Source of the DNA: Prillingera fragicola
Lineage: Eukaryota; Basidiomycota; Tremellomycetes; Trichosporonales; Trichosporonaceae
DNA length: 64,000 nucleotides
Assembly (NCBI GenBank): GCA_002335605.1
Contig: BEDY01000006.1
Coordinates: forward strand, 558,001 to 622,000
Direction of reading: 5' to 3'
Made by a program: the position numbers and the translations under genes. Below, one piece after another: positions 54,396 through 64,000 of this stretch. A model generated the notes under the pieces. The model saw only the letters and a program-made list of their open reading frames with translations. It did not search any database and had not been told where the DNA came from. Numbering within the stretch: the stretch's first letter is position 1; every line of letters begins with the position of its first letter.

Positions 54396-57326
54396 CTAAT
54401 GGCGCACATCCTCTGCGGCATCCTGCCACGACCCAGAGCTGGTGTTGCTCTCGCCCGCTGTGGGCACGAGTTCACCAGAGCTGCCAGTTCCCTGTGGGGA
54501 TCCAGGCGCATCGTCACGGTACGAAGGTGGGTCGTCCTCACGTGTCTGGGTACCACTGCCACTTGCGTGAGGCGTAGCTCCGTCATCGTCCCCATCCTCG
54601 AGAAAGTCTTCGTGGTAGCGTAGAGCCGTGTCCTCGCCATCATCCTCACTGTCGTCACTGGGACCGTCACCAAAGGCGTCGTACAGCTCCTTGGTCTCCT
54701 CATCGCGCTTGTTGCGGCCGCCGCCACCCATGGCGCGACGGCCACGGGCTAGCAACCCCATAGAGACCTCTTCGTCCGCTACTGGCTCGTAGCCGCTGCG
54801 CGAAGCACCGAGACCGAAGCCACTCTGGTGAGCACGCTTGCGGCGCTGGCGAAGAAGGAAGAATCCGCCGGTGCCGAGAGCAGCCAGAAGGACAATCAGG
54901 AAGGCACCACCAAGCCACGCCGAGTGCGAGCGGAGAGCGTCGATGCCCTCAAAGATGCCCTCATCAGCCGCCGCGTTCGCAGCCGTGGTTGTCTTTTCGT
55001 CCGCCTCAGCAGTGGTGGAGGTGCTGAGCTGGGGGTCCACAGCATCCGAGGGACGAACGGTACCAGTGGCAACACCGTGGTCTCCGGGAAGCAAGTCGGT
55101 GGGCTTGGGTTTCTGGGGAATCGCGGAGGAGCCGGTCTGCTCCTCGTCCGCCTCGCCAGACATGGCTGGCGCCCAGATCCTAGCCTTGGCGGGGTCCACG
55201 ACCTCGCCCCAAAGCTGAAGAGCCCACTTCTCAAAGCGGCCGACACGTTCGACGTTGGTATCACTCTTGTCGCGAACAGTAAGAGTCCATGTGCCAACGG
55301 GATTCTCCTCCCAGTGCTTCAAGGTCATAAACTTCCAGCCCTTGAAGCCAGTTGTAGCCGAGTCCCACTGGCGCGACTTGGCAAGCGTTGATACAATGCC
55401 GTTCGGGCTGGTGAGGTGGACCTCGACATCGCCGCGGCGCGCGTGGCTGGCCCAGAGACGAACTGTCACGTGCTCCATGCGCTCAAAGTTGTTGTCGTCG
55501 AGCATCTGCTGCGTGACTTCGAACGTGCTGTTGATGCCCTCGTGGGTGATGAAGGTGCCATGTGCAACTGGGGTAGAAGGCGTGCTAGCACCTGCAGGGG
55601 TGTCTGCTTGCCTCTCAGAGTTGTCGTTGCCTTCAGCCGAGTCCACGTTAGGACGGGCAGGTGGCGGGCCACCTGCATCAGGAAGGATTACAGCAGGCGA
55701 GTCGAACCAAGCCTGGGGCTTGACGAGGTTGTGCGTGCGAGCGGCCTCGACATACTTGGTGGCATCTAGGCGACCAAAACCGTCTGCAGATTAGTACAGC
55801 GCAAATATTGTTCAGAGCACGTACACTTGTAGCTGTAGTTGCGGCCAGTGTGGGTCAACGACCAGTCCTCGTCATCGGCGTTGATCATGACAGCATTGTT
55901 AACGGCAATGTGCTGAATGTCACGCCAGTGCAGTTCGGGGCGAGCTTGGAGCGCCAGAGCAAAGACACCTGCAGCGATAGGAGCAGCAGCCGAGGTACCG
56001 CCGTGGTTGTGCGCGCACTTGCCCTTGCCGACGTCGGTGGTATGCTGCAAAGTTAGCACTAGGATAGCTTTATTCACTCACAATCCAGTTACCCGAGCCC
56101 GAGGAAGGGGCAACAATCATCATGGCCGAGCACATCTCCGAGTAGAAGGGGTGGTGGCCGAGGTGGTCATACGCGCCAACGGTAACACTGAAAATCGAGT
56201 TTGTGTAGCCATCAAAGTTGCACTGGTCACCAGCGCTGGCACCGTTGCCAGCCGCAAAGACAAAGACCGAGCCCTTGCCACCGCGGCCCTTCTGAACACC
56301 GTTGACCATCGACTTGAGAATGACACCGTCAGGAGCTTCCATACTGCGTCCGTCGTCCGGAGGGCCCCATGAGCACGAGTAGATGTCGTTCAGCTGGTAG
56401 CCATAGTTGAGAGCTGCGGCCTCGTCGGCATCGGTAATCTGACCAGAGAGAATACGCAGACCAGCAATGTTGGCCTCGTGCGCAACTCCGACACCACACG
56501 CGTCATTGACCGCAGCAGCAATTTCACCGGCGCAGCGCGTTCCGTGCTGGTCGTTGGCGAGACGTGGGCGGGGTTCAGGCCCGGGGTTGTTGAAGTCCCA
56601 CGAACCTGCAGCAAAATAGTTTGGTGCAATGTCTTCGTGATCCAAGTCGAGACCGTCATCAACAACCGCTACATGCACGCCCTTGCCGGTGATGCCGTCC
56701 TTCCACAACTTTGTAATGTTGAGCTCAAACTCCTGGCTGTCGGGATTGGCGAAGTGCCACTGCTGGTTGAGAATAGGGTCGTTCATGTGGAGATCGTTTT
56801 GCAAAAAGAGAAGTTCTGCATCGTCACGAGGCTTCTCCCATTGCGCAAAGGAGCGGGGTGCCGATGCCCTGGCATGAGGGTCGTTGACCAGCTCCGGGTC
56901 GAGAACACGCTTGACACGCTGCCGGGGAACAAGCATTTCAAGGGAGCGCGGCGTTTCGTGGCCTACGGAACGGCGACTGATAGTCCTCGCAGAGCGCATG
57001 CTGTCCCAGCGCGCCATGACCGGATCGGCCGGCGAGTCGCCGACTGCGCTACGCGCAGTGATTCCCGAACGGCGCAGGACCCAGTGGCCGGCAAGTTCAC
57101 CCAGGGGCTCGACAAGCTCGGCGCCGAGCTGTTGAGCAGCTCTAGAGGCAGTCACCTCGGAGGCAGATTCTGGGAGCTCAAGAGCATAGTAGGTGTGGGT
57201 GTCATACGACCTGGGCTGGGGACGCCGGGGGTACTGGCGATGGCTTCCCTCGGCCTCGACAGCTGCTGAAGGTCCGGCAGCGACGAGGAGAAGGAGCGGC
57301 CCCAGCGCTGCAGTGGTGAAAAGCAT
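54396..57326 (-). CDS. KEX2: Kexin, subtilisin-like proprotein convertase
   Basis: Exons 57326-56082, 56044-55825 and 55783-54396 close to 950 residues. Signal peptide ([20 protein letters not shown]) and propeptide end at a dibasic site VPRQRVKR (residues 133-140). The subtilase domain shows the catalytic triad: Asp223 in [12 protein letters not shown], His261 in [10 protein letters not shown], Ser433 in [14 protein letters not shown], and oxyanion Asn361 in AAGNGA. The P domain follows ([32 protein letters not shown]). Then comes a Ser/Thr-rich stalk, one transmembrane helix ([18 protein letters not shown]) and an acidic cytosolic tail with Tyr-based motifs (GYEPV, LYDAFGD) that suit trans-Golgi retention. 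It processes secreted precursors after Lys-Arg in the late Golgi. Confidence 0.96.
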
Positions 57327-58151
57327 AATGTTGCTGAGAGGAGCTTTTGCGCTGTTGCGCGTGTTGCCTTCTCGATACTAAATCTGTGACTTGGTAGCTG
57401 TGAAGAGAGAGTAAGTTGAGAGAGATGGCTGCACTGTCCACGTCTTGCTATCCATCTAATCCAGGGCGGGACACGGAAGCTAAAATGATCGCAGCCCGCT
57501 TTACGAGACCCAAGACTTTTTTCATGGGACCTGGAACTCTTGAGCATCTGTTCGAGTTGCATGGGGGACATAGGGGATCATAGAAAGACCGCGGGGACAG
57601 AAAACATGCCATGGTGCTTGATGGCGTGTATCGGCAGCACACAGTGGCAGCGGACAAGTCACTGTGGATGGCCAAGACGCGACGTGCAGACGCCTGCAGA
57701 ATTCAGGAACACAGGGTGAACACGCCCTGGGCAACTTGAACGGGTGGCGACTCTTTTTCTAATCACATTAGGACTGAGGCTAATCTTGATAGAGGTCTAT
57801 TTAGAAAACGTTGCCTTCAAACTCCCGCTTCTATCAACACTTGGGGCATCGCTAGCCAATACACGGGGCTGACGATTATATTTCTGTTGCAGAGGGAAGA
57901 ACATGGGCAAGTCGGCGCATGGGAACTAACACCAGTGAGCGCAGCAGAATTGAGTTGCGCTGAACTGGGAAACGTCTGACCGCAATACCGAGGCAAGGAC
58001 AAGAACGCCACGAGGTTGCCACGTGAAAAGTGCCACATTTAATATTACCGTGCATCTCCGTGTCTTCCCTGTTCTTTGCCACCAAGTGACCTTGAATTCA
58101 TGATGAATCACCAGTCACTTCAAGAACAAGGTGAACAACCAGACCATCACC
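57327..58151. other. Divergent promoter region, KEX2 / PRP45
   Basis: 825 bp between the two start codons. It has an AT-rich stretch near 57740-57810 and no exon I can support. Confidence 0.45.
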
Positions 58152-60030
58152 ATGGCCGCTCTCGCTCGGTAAGTCATACACAGCGCGCAGGATAGAGTGG
58201 GCACTTACATCACAGTGCCCTGCCCCTCCCGGTATACACAAAGGTCGAAGAGGTCGACGAGGGACCGATTCTCCCTGCCGCCGTCAAGACCAACATTCCG
58301 GCCTATGGCAAGCGCAAGGGATGGAAGCCTAAGGCTGCCGCCGACTTTGGGGGAGGAGGCGCGTACCCAGAGGTAAGTACTGAGGCGGCCAGAAGAACGA
58401 TAGCTGACGCACTTAGTGTCATGTCGCTCAGTACCCCCGCGAGATGGGCCGCAAGAAGGCGGCTCCTGGAACCACTGTTGCTCTCCAGGTTGACGCCGAC
58501 GGAACGACGCGCTATGATGCTATTGCTCAGCAGGGACGCTCCGCCGGCTCGCGCGTGCAGTCGAGCTTCAAGGACCTCGTGCCGCTTGCCAACCGCACCG
58601 ACGTCAATGAGGACGATCGTGCAATGGTCCGCCCCGATGACGCATCAGTCGACGAGACTACGGAGCGCACGCGTCTTGCTCTTGAGCGCATCACCCATGG
58701 CAAGATTAAGGCTGCGCAGCCCAAGCACGTGCCCAAGACGAACGGCGACGCCAGCTACATTCGCTACACGCCTGCGAACCAGGGCGCTGACCAGAGCAAG
58801 CAGAGGATTATCAAGATGACCGAGGTGCAAGAGGATCCTTTGGAGCCTGCGCGCTTCAAGCACAAGAAGATTCCTCGTGGTCCGGCTGAGCCCCCTCCCC
58901 CCATCATGCACTCTCCCCCTCGCGCTGCCACTGCCCAGGACCAGAAGGACTGGATGATTCCTCCGTGTATCTCCAACTGGAAGAACAACAAGGGTTACAC
59001 CGTACCTCTGGACAAGCGTCTTGCTGCCGATGGCCGTGGTCTGCAGGATGTGCACATCAACGACAACTTTGCCAAGTTCTCCGAGGCGCTGTACGTCGCT
59101 GATCGTCACGCTCGTGACGAGGTCCGCGCTCGCGCGCAGATGCAGCAGCTCCTTGCTCAAAAGGAAAAGTCGCAGAAGGAGGAGAATCTGCGCCAGCTCG
59201 CGCAGCGCGCACGCGAGGAGAGGAGCGGTGGTGTCGCCTCTGGTTCGGGATCAGGCGCTCGTGCACCAGCAGCACTGGGTGTCGGATTGGGCGGTTACGA
59301 CAGCGCAAGCGACTCGGATGAGGATGAGAGTCAGGAGGAGGAGGAGCGCGCACCAGGAGAGGACGAGGCGGCGATTGCGGAGCGCGAGGCTGTGCGTGCT
59401 GAGAAGCGCAAGGAGCGCGAGAAGGAGATGCGCATGTCCAACATGGGCAGCGAGATGCGTGCCAAGATGCTGGCTCGCGAGGCAAATCGCGACATTTCAG
59501 AGAAGATTGCTCTTGGTCTCGCAAAGCCAACAGCCAACAAGGAGACGCTGCTCGACTCGCGCCTGTTCAACCGTGAGGCACTTTCGACTGGCTTTGGCGG
59601 CGACGACTCGTACAACTTGTATGACAAGCCTTTGTTCCACGGGTCGTCTGCCGCGGCCGCCATTTACCGCCCTGCAGGCAACAGCGGCGCCAACGACGAG
59701 TCCTTCGGCGGTGGAACTGAGGAGGGTATCCGTGAGGAGATGTCCAAGGACCGTTTCGCGCTCGGCAACGCCACCCGCGGATTCGAGGGTGCAGACTCGT
59801 CCGAGGTCCGCTCTGGCCCTGTGCAGTTCGAGAAGGACGTCGTGGTCAGTCTTGATGGCGGCGCAGACCCGTTCGGTATCGAGCAGTTCCTCGACTCGGC
59901 CAAGGGAGGTGCTGCTGCCGCCAAGCGTGGCGGTAAGCGTGCGGCAGATGATGTGTGAGTACTTTCGACCATAGCCAGGCCGTGCTAACATTTCAGTGAT
60001 GAGGCACGCAAGCGCCAGCGGGAGGACTAG
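58152..60030 (+). CDS. PRP45: Pre-mRNA splicing factor Prp45 / SNW1 (SKIP)
   Basis: Exons 58152-58168, 58216-58372, 58417-59954 and 59997-60030 close to 581 residues. The SNW core reads GRKKAAPGTTVALQVDADGT, then APIIMHSPPR-type text PPPPIMHSPPR, and the family signature CISNWKNNKGYTVPLDKRLA (SNWKN near residue 244) followed by INDNFAKFSEALYVADRHAR. The downstream coiled coil is Arg/Glu-rich (REKEMRMSNMGSEMRAKMLA) and the C-terminal part has FNREALSTGFGGDDSYNLYDK. It is a core NineTeen-related spliceosome component that threads through the active B and C complexes. The first exon is only 17 nt and the last 34 nt. Confidence 0.95.
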
Positions 60031-63000
60031 GCGGGCGTGGCCGTGTCGACGACATGGGTGTACGGGATCTGTGACGACGTCTTCTCGGATGGCACGTTGC
60101 GCATTGAGGCAAGAGCCAAAAACTTAGCAAGACGCACATCGAGGGGCCGAGCCTCGAGGTGCGTGTAGATCATTAGTCTGATGTATTAGATTATCAACAG
60201 CCGCTACATGAGTGAGGCGTTCGAAATGTGCCTCGGCAGCGGATGGATGGGGAGTGGCCTGGTTCTTCCCAAGCTACCAGATGTGGGCCGCTGGATTTGA
60301 CAGGCGCCGCTGGATCTCACCAGACTGAAGGGTGTGAGAGGCCGAGGGGACGCAGTTTGGTAATGGCCAAGTCGCCAGGTGTGGTCATTTAGCCCTGACT
60401 GACTGGCTGAGTCCGGTGTTGAGAGCCTTTATCATACGGTCAGCGTAGAGTGGTGCGGCGTGCTGGCATTCGTTGAGCTGTGTTTGTTGCGGCCCTCGTT
60501 GTCAGAGGTGCATCCAGCACTCTGCCGTGCGACCTCGTTCTCAACCCAGTTCTACGGAAGCGGTGTGCTTGAGAGTGCCTGCAGTTCTGGGTACCGTTCG
60601 TCCACCCGTGGTAACTACTGCTGCCCAGATACTAAACGTGCTGTACATGACGTTGCACGTGCCAATGATCATGGGCAGTCAGGTCCCTGCAATCGGGCAG
60701 CGCGAGGATCATGTGCCAGCTCCCACCGCCTCCTGCCACCTTTGCCGCTGGCCTTGAGCATGTGGCCACCGCTCGCTCCGTAACACCGGATCTGCGTGGT
60801 GGGAGTCGATCACCTGCCAGGCATGGAGGCTCCCGTGCGAGACAGCAAAAGGATCAGCGGAACGCGGCCAGTGAGGACGGAACCACTGCGTGGTCGTATG
60901 GTTTCTGTTCCGTGAGACAGAGGCTACGTTTGCACGGGTATGGCGTTCAGCCGGATTGTGCGCCACACGCCTGGCAGGCAGCACTCTTCCTCCTTTCGGC
61001 GGAGTCTTTGGCTCCTTTCGGTTGGAAAGCGGGCCAAGCGAGGAGGCTGACATGATGCATGACCCGATACCGTTAGAGGAGTGCGGGGGACAAGTGGAGC
61101 TGTGTGGAGCATGACCATCGTGGTGCATGGAGCATGAATCTCGAGTGGAGCATGGAACGTGAAGCCCACAGTGTGCATGCGGGAAGGGCTGCGGAGACCC
61201 ATGTTGTCGCTTAGTGCGATGGTGCGCTAGTAGGCTGATGATGCTTCTTTTTTGGTTCCTCGACAGCAAGCATGGTTCATGAAAGACACGCAAAGACGCA
61301 AGAGACGCAAGAGAGAGCGTCTAGACCTCTGAGGATGAAGCAACGCGAAAACGAGGCACGGCCTGGAAGGGGGTTTTCTTGTCGTAGAGTTGGAGAGATA
61401 GAGGTAGGCACTGCAGATCACTCAGCCACCCCCTTGCCCCACGCAAACAACGCGAGCCAAGATTCAGCTTTGAATCAGGACAGGTACGACTCCAAGGAAA
61501 AGGACCCTTGGATGACGACCCCAAGTCTTGTCAGCATGAACTTTCTCTTGTCGCTGTTACAGGTCACTCTTTACTGCACCGCCGCACACAGCGCCTGCAA
61601 CCTCTCCTGGTCTCAGAAGCGTATCAGACCTCCCCGCGCAGGTCCTGGTTCAGTAGGCGACTAGGTTTGCTGGGCAAGAACAAGGAGAAAAAGGGCATTT
61701 CTGGCCGCATTCTCAAGCCTGGTCTCGAATGCAGGGCAAACCCAACATGGGGAGTCGTGTGTCTGTGGTAACAGTCTGTTACCTTGTGGCCTCGGCATGA
61801 CACCGACCCGTGTGCGGTGCCGAAAAAGTATCAGTGCGCCTATCACCACATACTCAGGCCAGCTCGATCCCGGAAGAAGGAGGTGAACAAAAGAGAGGGC
61901 GACCAGGCCCGGCGCCAGTGAAAGCAGGCACGGCGGCATAACGCAACTTTGGATCGCCGCAGCGACCGGCCAAAGATGCCGATGTTGGTTGAGCGCTCAA
62001 CACTTGACACTGGTTGTGACAACGGATGGGATTGAGTTGAAGGGTACGTTTGACATCTCTGGGTCACTCCAGACGCGTCCGGACATTGAAAGGCGGTATG
62101 CGTCGCACTTGCTCAGAACGATCATACGCCGGATGAGACAGTCCCCCTATCATGTTTGAGTGCCCGCGCTCCTGTGCGGTAACCTATGCGGTGGAGTCGT
62201 AGAGTGTGGACTGCACACGCTAGACAAAGCACGTGAACATTGAGATCGCGCTGGGTGAGCGATTGACTCGGACCCGTCACGGTCATCCATTGACGTGCTG
62301 ACGTGCTCGCAAGGTAGGTGGAGTTGGAGTCGACCGCATCAGGTGTGGGAATGTCGTACAGCCTCGAATGACACTCTGAACTGTAGTTGACCTGCCAGAA
62401 ATGTCATGGTAAAGAGACTCCCGCAACCCTTCCCGGTGTCTCCATCCTCACGACCCCCGCATCACGGCAAAGGGAATGGTGTGTTCCGCCAGTCTGGTAG
62501 GTGCTGAGGGTACATGCACTCTTTCGGCAGTTGGTCCAAGGTGACAGATGCTATCAGGAGAGTTTGGGTCAACACCACGCCCAAATCAAGGCATGCGTTG
62601 GGCGTGGCGTCTTCTCGAGGAACCCGGTTGGGCCTGGTATTGAGGCCCTGATGTTCATGTTGACCTTTTTCGTGTTGCAAGATAGCGTTGCTAGCGTCGT
62701 TGCATGCATACAGCAAAGGTCCTCTGCGCTTCATCGTGTAAACGTCTTGCCAGACAAGACGCTCTAAGGGCACTGGCAACATCTCTGGGCCAAGACGTTG
62801 CGGGCAAGGGTGCGGCAAGATGGTCCCTGGTCCCTGGCCATCTCTCCGGCCCAGTTTCAGGTTTGCCCCCGCCAGCATAGAATTGGATGGCGTACGGCTC
62901 TTGTTGATTCCTGAGCGCACTCAGCATTATGCTCTATCGACGAGAGATGGCGGACCTGAGTAGCGTACAGCAAAACTGCTCAAGCTGCGTCCAGAACACG

Positions 63001-64000
63001 GTCTTCAAACTCCACGAGGCTGGCTGACAGGGGTAACAGCTGGTAGACTTGTGCCGCCGGCCCCAGAATGCTCACCCATGAACGCCACCTTGCAAGTGGG
63101 GGGGGGTGCGGAACGTCGGCGGAGGACTGCTGCTTTCTCAGTGCCGCTCCTTTGGCGCCATTGATGGCCACAGCGTGCAGCAAAACACGGGGGCGACAAT
63201 CTCTGGGCGGCGTTGGCTTGCGGAAGTGTGATCCCATCTCTCGAATGTGAATGGGCCAAAACCCTGGCATTCCCAAGGGAGTGCCCTTGAAACAGGGCGG
63301 GTCACAACCATGACAATCAACGGTGTTTGCGGCTCATTTGTTAAGCGCAACGAGGGGAACATGAGAAGGGTTTACGGGTGCAGCAAGCAAGCGACACGTT
63401 GCATGCGCCAGATCGCCAGAGCAGGAGCATTCGAAGAGCAGAGAGCCGAGGATGAGGCTGTCCCGCCGGAGGGCACGGAGACTGCGGATTATGAGAGAGC
63501 AGAGTGCATGAGAGAGCAACAAGAACACCAGGCGGCATTGCTTCGGGGGCTTTGGATAGCCAATTTGGCTGGATCTTAGCGTCAAATGCGCCAGGGACGG
63601 GTCAAGCATCGGGGCAGGTGGCGTGGGGAAAAAGGAGGGGAAGACGTAGGGAGTGGCAGGAGAACCTGGGGGGTGCATGAAGAAAAGGGGAAGGAAAGCG
63701 TGCCTGAGCAACAAGGCTAAGCCCACGACATCATCGACGCTATGCTTGCTTGGCTGGCTGCAGCTGCTGGTTGGCCGCGATTTCTGAAGAGGCTCGCAGC
63801 ACCATGCGCATCACGGGGATGAAAGGAATAAATGGCCGCACATGGAGGTAGGGTCCGAAGATGGGTCAGGGTGCTGCAGAACTTACCCTGAAGTCCCGGC
63901 CCCGGCCCCAGCAGCGACAACGCAGCGACTACGACACAGGGACGGCAACATCACGGAAGCGACGCACGCAACCCAACTGGAGGGAAGATCAAAGTCGACC
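60031..64000. other. 4-kb interval without a supportable gene
   Basis: After the 3' end of PRP45 I found no splice-consistent model or family motif on either strand. Open frames of 100-195 codons exist (for example 60709-61293 minus, 62462-62920 minus) but they lack motifs and look like chance frames in GC-rich DNA. Three copies of TGGAGCATG sit within 61105-61155, and a run of nine Gs lies near 63098-63107. Confidence 0.45.

Noticed and set aside
59021..59974. 317-codon plus-strand frame
   Set aside because: Alternate frame of PRP45; Arg/Ser-rich shadow of the true SNW reading frame.
60709..61293. 194-codon minus-strand frame
   Set aside because: His/Ser/Pro/Arg-rich with no motif, no splice context and no ATG-supported conserved start; likely chance.
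1..64000. CRISPR arrays, bacterial operons, insertion sequences, rRNA genes
   Set aside because: No regularly spaced repeats, no transposase or reverse-transcriptase domain and no rRNA-like sequence seen; gene structure is eukaryotic throughout.

Overview
The window looks like nuclear DNA of a basidiomycete yeast or yeast-like fungus. The genes are GC-rich, densely packed and broken by many short introns (mostly 34-60 nt, GTRNGT donors, CTRAC branch sites close to the 3' AG). A relative of the 'macrophage-activating glycoprotein' and the general gene style point to Tremellomycetes, probably Trichosporonales. That placement is an inference. I rebuilt gene models by hand from splice signals and reading phase. 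'Closes' below means that the exon lengths give one uninterrupted frame.

Layout, left to right. 1-812: 3'-truncated fatty-acid elongase. 1.8-3.5 kb: fungal membrane-anchored SDR-like protein. 4.0-6.6 kb: two hypothetical genes, then a degenerate ~170-bp tandem repeat. 7.3-9.9 kb: SRC1/HEH inner nuclear membrane protein, divergent from REV7 (10.1-11.1 kb). 11.2-14.0 kb: CUE-domain ubiquitin adaptor and KIN17. 14.1-15.3 kb: metallo-beta-lactamase-fold protein. 15.6-18.7 kb: three small DUF3224-type paralogues. 18.9-19.5 kb: doubtful hypothetical gene. 19.9-25.3 kb: M20 amidohydrolase divergent from an anion:cation-symporter MFS permease. 26.7-28.2 kb: GPI-anchored glycoprotein. 28.8-33.3 kb: NAD(P)-binding epimerase-like protein, F-box-like protein, and a membrane-anchored alpha/beta-hydrolase-like protein.

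33.4-38.8 kb: GH78 alpha-L-rhamnosidase divergent from an MFS sugar transporter. Their shared promoter carries five CGG-N3-CCG palindromes, so this is a likely sugar-utilisation pair under one zinc-cluster regulator. 41.1-44.2 kb: conserved fungal protein with a P/Q-rich tail, and an RWDD2-type protein. 44.8-45.1 kb: small Cys-rich membrane protein. 46.4-53.6 kb: nuclear and cell-cycle genes, namely CWC2, BUB2, MED21 and a Clr4/Suv39-type SET methyltransferase. 54.4-60.0 kb: KEX2 and PRP45/SNW1. The last 4 kb holds nothing I can call.

The most interesting observations are as follows. SRC1 keeps an intron immediately before its second membrane segment with overlapping donor sites like those of the alternatively spliced yeast gene. 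The rhamnosidase/transporter promoter has a repeated palindrome. A DUF3224 family, known mostly from bacteria, has expanded locally. The permease gene needs a 5-nt microexon. Several ordinary genes (BUB2, MED21, the start of the SET gene) are split into exons too small for simple ORF finding.
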